64,000 nt of DNA, taken from IMG/VR virus record IMGVR_UViG_3300021438_000011, positions 1 to 64,000 of that record. One strand, written 5' to 3'. This document shows, one piece after another, positions 24,654 to 33,128 of this stretch. Source of the stretch: a virus. A program made the position numbers and the translations under genes. The notes beneath the pieces were generated by a model. It was not told the DNA's origin and searched no databases. It was given only the letters and a program-made list of their open reading frames with translations. Within the stretch, counting starts at the first letter, position 1, and each line of letters opens with the position of its first letter.

Positions 24654-24667
24654 CATTTTGCAAAATG
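24654..24667. promoter_or_regulatory. 14-base perfect palindrome upstream of tail tube gene
   Basis: CATTTTGCAAAATG at 24654-24667 is an exact palindrome 21 bases before the tail tube ATG, next to a small hairpin CTGAT/ATCAG near 24634-24652. It may be a binding site or an RNA hairpin that controls tube expression. No partner protein is known. Confidence 0.4.
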
Positions 24668-24687
24668 AATTAATTGGAGAAATATAT

Positions 24688-25896
24688 ATGGCAATCGCAA
24701 AAGGCACAGCTAAACAAGTTGGCTACAAAAAAGAAACTACTTGGGGTACTATTGCTGGTGCATCCGGTGGTAAATTACTTCGCAGAGTTACTGCTAGTTT
24801 CAACCTCAATAAAGAAACCTACGAATCAAATGAAATTCGTACAGACCGTCAAGTAGCGGACTTCCGTCACGGTGTACGTAGTGCAGCTGGTACTCTAAAT
24901 GGTGAACTATCTCCTGCAACCTACTCTGATTTCATGGGTTCTATCGTTGGTAAGGACTTCGCAACTGCACCTTCCGCTGTGACTGTTTCAGTAACTATCG
25001 CTGCTTCTGGTACATTATACACTGTAACTCGTGCTGCTGGTTCATACATTACTGACGGTTTCCAAGTTGGTATGGTTGTTCGTTTAAGCGTAGGTACTCT
25101 AAACGCTGCTAACATCAACAAAAACCTATTGATCGCTTCTATGACTGCCACTGTCCTAACAGTTGCTGTTGTAAACGGTTCTACAATGGTCGCTGAAGGC
25201 CCAATCGCTGGTTGCACTGTAACTGCTGTTGGTAAGTCTACTGCTGTTCCATTAACAGGTCACACAGACCAATCCTATTCTATCGAAGAATGGTATGCTG
25301 ATATCGCTCAGTCAGAAGTTTACACTGGTATGAAAGTTAATAGCGTAGCTGTTCAACTTCCTGCGACTGGTCTATCAACTATTGACATTGGCTTCATGGG
25401 TAAAGACCTTGGCCTAACTGGTACTACACAATACTACACATCACCTGCTGCTCAAAGTACTAACGGTATTTTTGCTGCTGTAAACGGTGTAATGCTTGTA
25501 CAAGGTAATCCAGTTGCTCTAGTAACTTCTGCAGACTTCACTATTGAACGTGCTTCTGAGAATGCTACTGCTGTTGGTTCTAACTCTGTTGCTGACATTT
25601 TCACTGGTCGTATCCGTGTTACTGGTAATATGAGTGTTTACTTCCAAGATGCTACTTTCCGTGGCTACTTTGATACAGAAACTCCAGTATCTCTAGTACT
25701 TGCTTTGACTTCAAACTCAACTGCAACCTCTGAGTTCGTTACATTCACCCTACCAAAAGTTAAGCTATCTAGCTTCAACGTAGATGATGGTGAACTAGGT
25801 GCTGTAGCTTCTACTAGCTTCCAAGCTCTATTGAACGATGTAACAACTGCCGGTCTACCAGCAACTACAATTCAAATCCAAGATTCTCTAGCTTAA
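24688..25896 (+). CDS. major tail tube protein
   Basis: ATG 24688 has GGAGA 9 bases upstream. The 402-residue protein starts KGTAKQVGYKKETTWGT, typical of tail tube proteins, and has EIRTDRQVADFRHG near 49-62. Residues about 105-190 form an inserted Thr/Val-rich domain, perhaps Ig-like. No sheath gene follows, so the tail is non-contractile. A strong terminator closes the gene. Confidence 0.85.
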   Translation: MAIAKGTAKQVGYKKETTWGTIAGASGGKLLRRVTASFNLNKETYESNEIRTDRQVADFRHGVRSAAGTLNGELSPATYSDFMGSIVGKDFATAPSAVTVSVTIAASGTLYTVTRAAGSYITDGFQVGMVVRLSVGTLNAANINKNLLIASMTATVLTVAVVNGSTMVAEGPIAGCTVTAVGKSTAVPLTGHTDQSYSIEEWYADIAQSEVYTGMKVNSVAVQLPATGLSTIDIGFMGKDLGLTGTTQYYTSPAAQSTNGIFAAVNGVMLVQGNPVALVTSADFTIERASENATAVGSNSVADIFTGRIRVTGNMSVYFQDATFRGYFDTETPVSLVLALTSNSTATSEFVTFTLPKVKLSSFNVDDGELGAVASTSFQALLNDVTTAGLPATTIQIQDSLA

Positions 25897-25913
25897 TAGT
25901 TATTGAAGATAAG

Positions 25914-25942
25914 GCCTCCAGTTAACGCTGGGGGCTTTTTTA
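25914..25942 (+). terminator. strong terminator after tail tube gene
   Basis: GCCTCCAG (25914-25921) pairs with CTGGGGGC (25928-25935) with one G-U pair, followed by a T run. Confidence 0.85.
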
Positions 25943-25957
25943 TTTGTATTTAACATC

Positions 25958-25986
25958 TTGATTTTCTTAGAATAATATGCTATAAT
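25958..25986 (+). promoter_or_regulatory. extended -10 sigma70 promoter for tail chaperone and tape measure
   Basis: TTGATT (25958-25963), 17-base spacer, TATAAT (25981-25986), with TGC before the -10. A short hairpin GGGA/TCCC (26001-26012) followed by ATTTTT lies about 8 bases after the predicted start near 25993. Confidence 0.8.
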
Positions 25987-26040
25987 TGTAATTCAATAGC
26001 GGGATAAATCCCATTTTTCATAACATTGAAAGGAAATATT

Positions 26041-26454
26041 ATGTCATTTGACCTAAGTAAAAACAATTTTGCAGAGTCTGCAGAAGCCGGTTACGAATTC
26101 GAACTAAAGCTTCCCGGTACTGGCGAAGGCACTGGTGCTTTTATTACCATCCGTGGTGATCAATCTAAGACCGTTAAAGCCTATGCTCGTAAGAAGTATG
26201 CAGAGTTTAAACTAAAAGAACAACAAGCGAAACGCCGTGGTAAAGAAGCCGAGGACATGACGCTAGACGAAGCCGAAGAATTAGCGATTGAATCAGCTAT
26301 CGTTCGTGTTATCGATTGGAAAGGTATTGCCGAGAACGGTAAAGATGTGCCTTTCAGTAAAGAAAATGCAGAACGTATCTTCAAAGAACACCCTTGGATT
26401 CGTGAAGCGGTAACGGAGGAATCTGGTCAACTCTTGAATTTTCGCCCCAAGTGA
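26041..26454 (+). CDS. tail assembly chaperone, short form (G-like)
   Basis: ATG 26041 has an AAAGGAAA site. The 137-residue acidic protein ends LLNFRPK before TGA 26452. It sits between the tail tube and tape measure genes, where lambda gpG and homologues lie. The next frame continues the same kind of protein and lacks its own start, so this is probably the unshifted product of a frameshift pair. Confidence 0.8.
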   Translation: MSFDLSKNNFAESAEAGYEFELKLPGTGEGTGAFITIRGDQSKTVKAYARKKYAEFKLKEQQAKRRGKEAEDMTLDEAEELAIESAIVRVIDWKGIAENGKDVPFSKENAERIFKEHPWIREAVTEESGQLLNFRPK

Positions 26455-26836
26455 ACTAGATGAAGCAGTTGCTTATGCAAAACAAGAGTTCAACTTTGGT
26501 AGGAAATCTAAAGATGGGTCAACATTGCGTGATCAACTGCAGTCTGTATGGAGGCAAACAGGGCATAAGCCTAAAGAATTAGAAGACTTATTAGAACTAC
26601 CTGAGAGTTGTGTTTACGTGTGGAAATGGTTTATTGACCTACATAATGCACGAGGTTCGAGTGGTTTTGGTATTAATCCGATTTCTTATGTAGAAATAAA
26701 AGCTTATTTTGATTTAATCGATACCCAACCAGAAGAGTGGGAAGTTAATATCATAAAGCGTTTTGACAACGAGGCTTTACTGGCTTATGCTAAAGAAGCT
26801 AAAGAGGCCGAAAAAAGAAATCAGCAACAGAAGTAA
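26041..26836 (+). CDS. tail assembly chaperone, frameshifted long form (GT-like)
   Basis: The downstream frame is open from 26438 to 26836 and encodes FAPSELDEAVAYAKQEF onward to a charged tail. It has no ribosome binding site and no in-frame ATG near its start. A +1 shift between 26438 and 26452 joins both frames. The best slip is Pro codon CCC (26446-26448) to CCA (26447-26449) just before AAG TGA; TTT to TTC at 26440 is the alternative. In lambda the equivalent G-T shift is -1; +1 shifts on CCC are known in phage PSA. Confidence 0.65.
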
Positions 26837-26921
26837 TAAGTAAATTGGCTAGGGTAGCTCCCGAAAAGTTCATTATCCACTGAACCTGCCTATTTATGTT
26901 AGTGGATATGTTAGGGATAAC

Positions 26922-27410
26922 ATGGAAAAAGTTTGTTCTAATTGTAATCAAATAAAATTGTTCTCGGAGTTTCATAGACGTAATGATAGTTCAGATGGCT
27001 ATGCTGGAAGATGTAAGCAATGTAAGAAAAAGCAAGATTCATTCCAGTATTTAAAGACAAGGGATAGACGTCTAAGATATCAAAAGACTTACACTGAAAC
27101 TAATATTAACTCTGTAACTGCATATCAAAAATCTTGGTATAAAAATAATAAAAGTAAGGCAGTAGCCTTATCAAATAAAAGAAGAGCAAGAAAATTACAT
27201 GCAACTCCAAGATGGCTAACTAAACAAGATTTACTTAGCATTGAAATAGAGTATGAACTTGCACGTTGGTGCTCTACAGTAATGGGTATACCCTATGAGG
27301 TAGACCATATCGTTCCACTACAGGGTAAGACTGTTTGCGGACTGCATGTTCCTTGGAATCTACAAGTATTACCTAAAACATTAAATCGGCTGAAAAGCAA
27401 CAAATTCTAA
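26922..27410 (+). CDS. HNH endonuclease between chaperone and tape measure
   Basis: The 162-residue protein has an N-terminal zinc-ribbon-like part (CSNCNQIKLFSEFHRR, then CKQCKK) and a C-terminal HNH core with VDHIVPLQGK at about 126-135 and WNLQVLPKTLNRLKSNK. The N-terminal part resembles that of the endonuclease at 38124, suggesting shared modules. It interrupts the usual chaperone to tape measure order, as expected of an inserted mobile gene. An 8-bp hairpin (26874-26881 with 26901-26908) precedes it. Confidence 0.85.
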   Translation: MEKVCSNCNQIKLFSEFHRRNDSSDGYAGRCKQCKKKQDSFQYLKTRDRRLRYQKTYTETNINSVTAYQKSWYKNNKSKAVALSNKRRARKLHATPRWLTKQDLLSIEIEYELARWCSTVMGIPYEVDHIVPLQGKTVCGLHVPWNLQVLPKTLNRLKSNKF

Positions 27411-27416
27411 CAGTAA

Positions 27417-27440
27417 GCCTCCTAACCGGAGGCTTTCTTA
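27417..27440 (+). terminator. terminator before tape measure gene
   Basis: GCCTCC (27417-27422) pairs with GGAGGC (27428-27433), followed by TTTCTTA. No convincing promoter was found between it and the ATG at 27506, so read-through is likely needed. Confidence 0.7.
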
Positions 27441-27505
27441 TATGTATTATTCGTAGTAGATATAAGAAAGATTTATACTGTATAAATACAAAACTGGAGC
27501 ATAAT

Positions 27506-30500
27506 ATGGCACTAAATTTAGAAGAACTACGTTTTGTTGTTGATACAACAGAATTAGATGCTGCCGCTAAGAAGATCAGTGCATTAGGTGATGCACTTAA
27601 TAAAGTTAATAAACCTGTAAAAGAATCTGCGATTAATGCAGAGAAACTGGCACAAGCTCAAGCTAATACGGCAGAAGCTACAGCCAAAGCAGAACTAGCT
27701 GCAACTAAGGCTGCTCTAGCCGCTGAGAAGCTAGGTAAGGCTCAGGATACTGCTACAGACTCTTCTAAGAAGGGTATGACCATTCTAGAACGCCAAGTTA
27801 CAATCTTAGAGAACATGGCTAAAGGTTATTCTAGAGGTGATGCTTCTATTTTAGCTACAGCTAAGGCTATGGGTGTAGCTAATGAAGAACTAGCAAAGAT
27901 TGGTGAAACTCGTCAAGCTCAACGAGCACTAACAGGTGCTGACCCATTCGATAAAAGTCAAGGTGCTATTGAAGCATGGACTAATAAACTAAAAATTGCA
28001 GCTGAGATGGATAGTCTTTATGCTCAAGGATTAGGTTTAACAAAAACACAACTTAAAGAACTTGCCATTGAAAAGCAACGCTTAATTACGTTAGCTGATA
28101 TGGAAGGCAAGACACTTAAAGATGCAGAGACTGAGTATAGAAAATTAATTGGTATTGCAGCTAATCTTGCTCAACAAGAAAATGCCTTAACAACCTCTTT
28201 ACGCCAGAAAGATAAGGCATTAACAGATTCTGCAAAAGCTGCAGCTTATGTTGCAGATGCTGACGCTCGTTTAGCTGCAGCTTTGGACGTATCTAATGCA
28301 AAACTTGATAAAGCTGGCAGTGATGCTCTCGTTAAATATGAGAAGAATTTACGTTTAATGGGCCTAAGCTCAGATGAAGCCGCTGCTAAATTGGCGCATG
28401 CTAAGACTCAATTTGATGCTATCGCAGATAAGAAACAAGCTGATAAACTCCAATACCTTGCTCGTGCTATCTCTGTGCAAATGGGCGACGTTGGTATCTC
28501 CTTAGCTTCTGGTATGAATCCGTTGTTGGTTATGATCCAACAGGGTGATCAGATTCGTGGTGCTATTCAACAAGCCGGTGCTTCAGGTAAAGAACTTGAG
28601 AAAGCCATGAGTGGTGCTGCAACTCAGATTGCTACATCATTTATGCAGACTGCTCAAGCAATGGGTGGTTTCTTTGTTAGTGCAATTAAAAGTGCAGGGT
28701 CTGCTGTTATTGATGGTCTGGTAGCACCTTTTAAAAGACTAGGAGAGTCTAGAGAAGCTTTGAAACAACTAGATGAAGGCATAATTTCTACTCTTAGATA
28801 TTCCAGATTAATGGAAGTATCTGGAGGACGAATGCTTCAGTCTTTTATAGCTTTGGGCACAGTTATTGCAGTTGTGGCTGTCGCAGGTTTAGTTGCATAT
28901 GGTATGGCTTTAAAGGAAGTAATCAAACAAGAAGCAGATCTAAGCAAAGCTGCTAATCTTTCCGGTGGTAGTTTAGGTTTAACAACTAATAAAGCACAAG
29001 AGCTTGCTAATGCTTTTGCCGGTGTAAAAGGCAATGTGGGAGACTACATGGGAGCTATTACTGAGGCTGCTAAAGCTGGTAATATTACCTCTGACAATTT
29101 ACAAACAGTTACCTCTGCAGCTATTAATTTGAATAAAGCTGCGGGAGTCAGTATTGAATCTACAGTTAAAGAGTTTAGTAAATTAGCTGATAAACCTACA
29201 ACAGCCCTTATTGATCTAGCTAAAACTACTGGTCTAATCGACCCAGAGATTTTAAAAGTAGTAGACAGTTTAGAAAGACAAGGTAAAAAAGCTGAAGCTG
29301 CAGCAATTGCTACACGAGCTTATGCTGATGCACTAAATAAAGCATCCGGTACTATTCAAAACGACATGGGATATTTAGAAGGATTCTTTAAAGGTATTGC
29401 AGAAGCTGCTACTTCTATGTGGAATGCTATTCTTAATGTAGGTAGAAAAGGTACGCTTACTAGTCAACTAGAGACTGCTAAGAAAGAACTTGAAGGTCTA
29501 AAAAGTGGTGCATGGTTTGAAGGTGGTATAGCTGGTACTGGTATCATGACAGAGCAATACCGTAAAAACTCTATACAAGTCCAAGAAGCTGTTATTGCTG
29601 GTATTGAAAAAGAGATTGCAGCTCAGAAAAAATTAGCTGACGAAAAAGAAGCAAATAATAAAGCTGCAAAAAAGATAGAAGAAGATATTGCTAAAAGACA
29701 AGCAATGGGTGGTTTTACTGCACCAAAAGATTTAAAACTTGAAGAATTAAAAACTAATTATTCTAATACTCTTAAAGAGATTGACGCAGATACTAACAAA
29801 CTTCTTACCGAAAGTAAGAACCGTTATGCTTTAGGGTTAACAGATACTGGCGATTTTCTTTCAGAAGAACTAACTTTAATTCGTGATCAGAACAATAAAA
29901 AATTATCTGAAAATGATAAATATATTGCAGCCTTAGAAAAAGCTCGTTCTGATCAAGAAGCTAAGATTAAAGCAGAAGGTGCTAGAGCTATCTTTGTGGG
30001 TGGTGTAGCAAAGTCTGATGCTGAAACAAAGAAAATGAAAGATGCACTAGATCAGTTAAATGCTATTTATAAAAACTTAATAGAGACAGTAAAAACTAGT
30101 AATTCTGTTATTGCAGATAAATCTGTAGAGCAGCAAACTAAAGCATTAGATAATCTTGGTCAATATACTAAAAAAGTTATTGAAGGTTCTAAAGAATTTG
30201 CAAGAACTTTAGAAGATACTGCAACTAAGCGTAAATTGCAGATTGATCTTGAGAATCAGTTAGCTGGTTTATCAGGTGGAGAACTTGCTAGAGTTAAGGC
30301 ACAGATTGAAGCTGAACAAAGTCATGTAGCAAAATTATCTGAATTGCAAGATGCTGCTTTAAAAGCTGGTGTTGCAATGTCTAAATTGACATTATCAGGT
30401 CTTGATCCTTCTAGCTCAAGATATAAAGATGCTGAACAAGCAGTTAAAAATGCTAATACAGCGTTGGAAGAAGCTAAGGGTAAATCTCGACAAGAAATTG

Positions 30501-32215
30501 TTCAAGCTGGTATTGATGCAGAGATGCTATATTATGCTCAAGAATATAATAAGCTAAAAGCTAATATTTCTGATGCTTTAGTAACTGCTCTTATCGATGG
30601 TGGTGAAGCCGGTGGTAAAAAATTAAGAGATATTATTATTGCTGAATTAAAGAAGCCTATTACTATTGTAGTAAATGCAGTTGTTAATTCCCTATCTGGT
30701 ATGGTTAGCTCAGGTCTTAACAGCATGTTAGGTGGCACTGCTGGTAGTTCACTCGGTAGTACAATTGGCAATCTATCTATTGGCGGTACAACTCTCGCAG
30801 CTATTGGTGCTCAAGCTCAAGCTTTTGGTGCTGGTATTGTAAGTGGCTTTGGACCTCTTGCAGGAATGCAGTCAGGTGGTTTAGCTACTTCAGGTGCTTA
30901 TAATATGGGGGCTGCTGCAGCTCCTGCTGCTGGTGCTGTTGGTGGTGTAATGCTTAATAAAGGTATTAGCAGTGGCTATGAGATTAATAAGACACTCACT
31001 GACTTACAAAATGTAGCAACTGTTGCTGCAGCGTTTATTCCGGGTTTAGGTCCACTAGTATCTTTAGGTATTGGTGCAGTAAGTGGTTTAGCTAATCGTG
31101 CCTTTGGTATGAAAGCTAAAGAGATTACTGGAGAAGGTATTGTAGGTACTTTAAAAACACAAGGTGCTGATGTACAAGCTTTCGAAGACTGGTTCCAAAA
31201 AGGTGGTTGGTTTAGAAGTAATAAGTCAGGTAGAAACTTATCTAAAATTTCAGATTCGCTCCAAGAATATTTAGATACTTCTTTACTTGGTTTGAATGTT
31301 ACAACTAAAAAATACGCTGATGCATTAGGTATTGACGCTTCTGGTTTAGGCGATGTTACAAAAGCTATCGAATTAAATCTAAAAGGTTTATCTGCTGATG
31401 AACGCAAGAAAAAAGTGGATGAAGCTCTAGGTGGTTTTGGTGATGAACTCGCTAAAAAGTTAGGTTTAGAGTCATACGATGCTTTACAGAAACTTGGTGA
31501 ACAAGTTCTACAACAGCGCTACGATCTTGAAACACAGCTTCTAACACTACAAGGTGATACAGTAGCTTTACGTGAAAGAGAACGTGCTAAGATTTACGAG
31601 ACTAATCAAGCCTTGTACGATCAGATCAAAGCTCTTGAAGATAAGAAAGCTGCTGATGAAGAAGCTGCTAAAGCTCTTGAGAAATTAACTTCTATTACAA
31701 CAACGATTGTAACAGAGATTAATCGCCTACGTGGTGTCAACACTTCACAGACAGGCTTAGAGTCTCAGTTTGCAATTATCACTGCTCAGGCTCGTTCTGG
31801 TGACTTAGAAGCACTAGCTAAACTACCTTCTATCACGCAAGGTCTAGAACAGATCGCTGGAGCTACTGCAGTTAATGCAACTGATATTGTCATGGCTCGT
31901 GCCCGTTTAGCTCAGTCCTTGCAAGATACTTTAGGCTATGTAGGAGCAAGTGGCTTTACAGCTTCACCAAGCGCAACATCTGCAGTTAGTTTAGCTTCTG
32001 TATCTGCTATGGGTACAGGTGCTACAGCTACTGTTAGTGCTACCTCAAGCAATCAAGAATTATTATCTGCGTTAGTTACTGAAGTTCAAGGTCTACGTGC
32101 CGAAGTAAGAGCTGATGTTTCTCACAATGCTAAGACAGCTAAGATTCTAGAACGTGCTAACCAAGATGGTGAAACACTAAGTGTATCAGCTACTATTGAT
32201 GGAGGTGTCGTTTGA
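27506..32215 (+). CDS. tail tape measure protein
   Basis: At 1569 residues this is the longest gene. It starts with a helical Ala-rich region (about 1-330), then SIQ-type tape measure motif VQMGDVGISLASGMNPLLV near 320-338, predicted membrane-active hydrophobic stretches near 440-470 and 1080-1180, and long coiled-coil regions. It sets tail length and may help DNA pass into the cell. Family tape length scaling (about 1.5 angstrom per residue) would imply a tail of roughly 200 nm or more, an inference only. Confidence 0.92.
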   Translation: MALNLEELRFVVDTTELDAAAKKISALGDALNKVNKPVKESAINAEKLAQAQANTAEATAKAELAATKAALAAEKLGKAQDTATDSSKKGMTILERQVTILENMAKGYSRGDASILATAKAMGVANEELAKIGETRQAQRALTGADPFDKSQGAIEAWTNKLKIAAEMDSLYAQGLGLTKTQLKELAIEKQRLITLADMEGKTLKDAETEYRKLIGIAANLAQQENALTTSLRQKDKALTDSAKAAAYVADADARLAAALDVSNAKLDKAGSDALVKYEKNLRLMGLSSDEAAAKLAHAKTQFDAIADKKQADKLQYLARAISVQMGDVGISLASGMNPLLVMIQQGDQIRGAIQQAGASGKELEKAMSGAATQIATSFMQTAQAMGGFFVSAIKSAGSAVIDGLVAPFKRLGESREALKQLDEGIISTLRYSRLMEVSGGRMLQSFIALGTVIAVVAVAGLVAYGMALKEVIKQEADLSKAANLSGGSLGLTTNKAQELANAFAGVKGNVGDYMGAITEAAKAGNITSDNLQTVTSAAINLNKAAGVSIESTVKEFSKLADKPTTALIDLAKTTGLIDPEILKVVDSLERQGKKAEAAAIATRAYADALNKASGTIQNDMGYLEGFFKGIAEAATSMWNAILNVGRKGTLTSQLETAKKELEGLKSGAWFEGGIAGTGIMTEQYRKNSIQVQEAVIAGIEKEIAAQKKLADEKEANNKAAKKIEEDIAKRQAMGGFTAPKDLKLEELKTNYSNTLKEIDADTNKLLTESKNRYALGLTDTGDFLSEELTLIRDQNNKKLSENDKYIAALEKARSDQEAKIKAEGARAIFVGGVAKSDAETKKMKDALDQLNAIYKNLIETVKTSNSVIADKSVEQQTKALDNLGQYTKKVIEGSKEFARTLEDTATKRKLQIDLENQLAGLSGGELARVKAQIEAEQSHVAKLSELQDAALKAGVAMSKLTLSGLDPSSSRYKDAEQAVKNANTALEEAKGKSRQEIVQAGIDAEMLYYAQEYNKLKANISDALVTALIDGGEAGGKKLRDIIIAELKKPITIVVNAVVNSLSGMVSSGLNSMLGGTAGSSLGSTIGNLSIGGTTLAAIGAQAQAFGAGIVSGFGPLAGMQSGGLATSGAYNMGAAAAPAAGAVGGVMLNKGISSGYEINKTLTDLQNVATVAAAFIPGLGPLVSLGIGAVSGLANRAFGMKAKEITGEGIVGTLKTQGADVQAFEDWFQKGGWFRSNKSGRNLSKISDSLQEYLDTSLLGLNVTTKKYADALGIDASGLGDVTKAIELNLKGLSADERKKKVDEALGGFGDELAKKLGLESYDALQKLGEQVLQQRYDLETQLLTLQGDTVALRERERAKIYETNQALYDQIKALEDKKAADEEAAKALEKLTSITTTIVTEINRLRGVNTSQTGLESQFAIITAQARSGDLEALAKLPSITQGLEQIAGATAVNATDIVMARARLAQSLQDTLGYVGASGFTASPSATSAVSLASVSAMGTGATATVSATSSNQELLSALVTEVQGLRAEVRADVSHNAKTAKILERANQDGETLSVSATIDGGVV

Positions 32216-32784
32216 CAACTACTTTACAATTAAAACGAGGTACTAGGGCTAAGATAGATGCTCTAGCCTCTTCAGGGGGTTTACTGGAAGGTGAACCCCT
32301 TTTTATTACCGACGAAAATAGGATTGCTATAGCCAGTTCTGCATCTACCTATAGTGCAAAAACTTTAGGCGGGGAGTGGGCAGCTAAGATCGGTCAAACA
32401 AGTTGGGTATCTGATTATAAGTTTAGATATAATCGAGGTCAAGGTAACGGCTCAAGTTTAGATTGGGTATCCTCTACAGATGGCATCTACGTTTTAAAAA
32501 CTGGTCTTTATATTTGTAGAGCTACTGCTAGAGGTACAGGCGGTGGTGATACTTTCATTGGCCTTGCTGTTAACGGAGGCCGAAGCTTTCTTGAAGACAG
32601 GACTGCAGGAGCATGGGAACATAATCACACAGGCTACAATGCAGGTTATACTGAATCAAGCTATTGGGGTTATTTATACGCAGGAGAATTAATTACTGCT
32701 GGTGCTCCAGCGGGTAATCAAACTAATATAACTTATTCAACGGCTGGGTTTGCAGGTTGTTTGAGAATTATGAGGATTGATTAA
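32212..32784 (+). CDS. fibre-type tail protein with adaptor N-terminus, TTG start
   Basis: The start is TTG 32212, overlapping the tape measure stop (TTTGA), with GGAGG 6 bases upstream deciding it. The 190-residue protein begins LQLKRGTRAKIDALASSGGL and LEGEPLFITDENRI, the fibre adaptor pattern also seen at 12539 and 14171, and ends in a C1q-like beta domain. It may attach to the tail tip. Confidence 0.7.
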   Translation: MTTTLQLKRGTRAKIDALASSGGLLEGEPLFITDENRIAIASSASTYSAKTLGGEWAAKIGQTSWVSDYKFRYNRGQGNGSSLDWVSSTDGIYVLKTGLYICRATARGTGGGDTFIGLAVNGGRSFLEDRTAGAWEHNHTGYNAGYTESSYWGYLYAGELITAGAPAGNQTNITYSTAGFAGCLRIMRID

Positions 32785-33116
32785 TGCCTAAATATTATTT
32801 AAAAGACAAACAACGCTTTGCAATTCCTCTTGTAGATACTCTTGAAAATTATGTAACTATTTCAGACATTGAATACTCTAAGTTAATTGAAGGTGTTCAA
32901 AATGGAAATAGGGTTGAATGCATAGAAGATAGTTTGGTTTTATTACCTAATGAAATTCCAGATAATTCGGCAACAGAGTATCAATTATTACGTGCTCAAG
33001 AGTATCCGCCTATTACAGACTATATTGATGGTCTTGTAAAAGGCGATCAACAACAGATAAGTGATTATATTGCTAAGTGCTTAGCAGTTAAAGCAAAATA
33101 TCCCAAACCAGAATAA
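32784..33116 (+). CDS. fibre assembly-like protein (110 aa)
   Basis: The C-terminal half, RAQEYPPITDYIDGLVKGD and LAVKAKYPKP, matches the XkdW-like pattern of tail fibre assembly proteins (YPPI-x-D-x-I-D). The start overlaps the previous stop by one base. It probably helps fold the preceding or following fibre. Confidence 0.65.
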   Translation: MPKYYLKDKQRFAIPLVDTLENYVTISDIEYSKLIEGVQNGNRVECIEDSLVLLPNEIPDNSATEYQLLRAQEYPPITDYIDGLVKGDQQQISDYIAKCLAVKAKYPKPE

Positions 33117-33128
33117 GAAAGATAAACT

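Noticed and set aside
26525-26836. Independent gene starting at TTG 26525
   Set aside because: No ribosome binding site, and the frame stays open upstream to 26438 in phase with a +1 shift from the chaperone gene. Better explained as a frameshift product.
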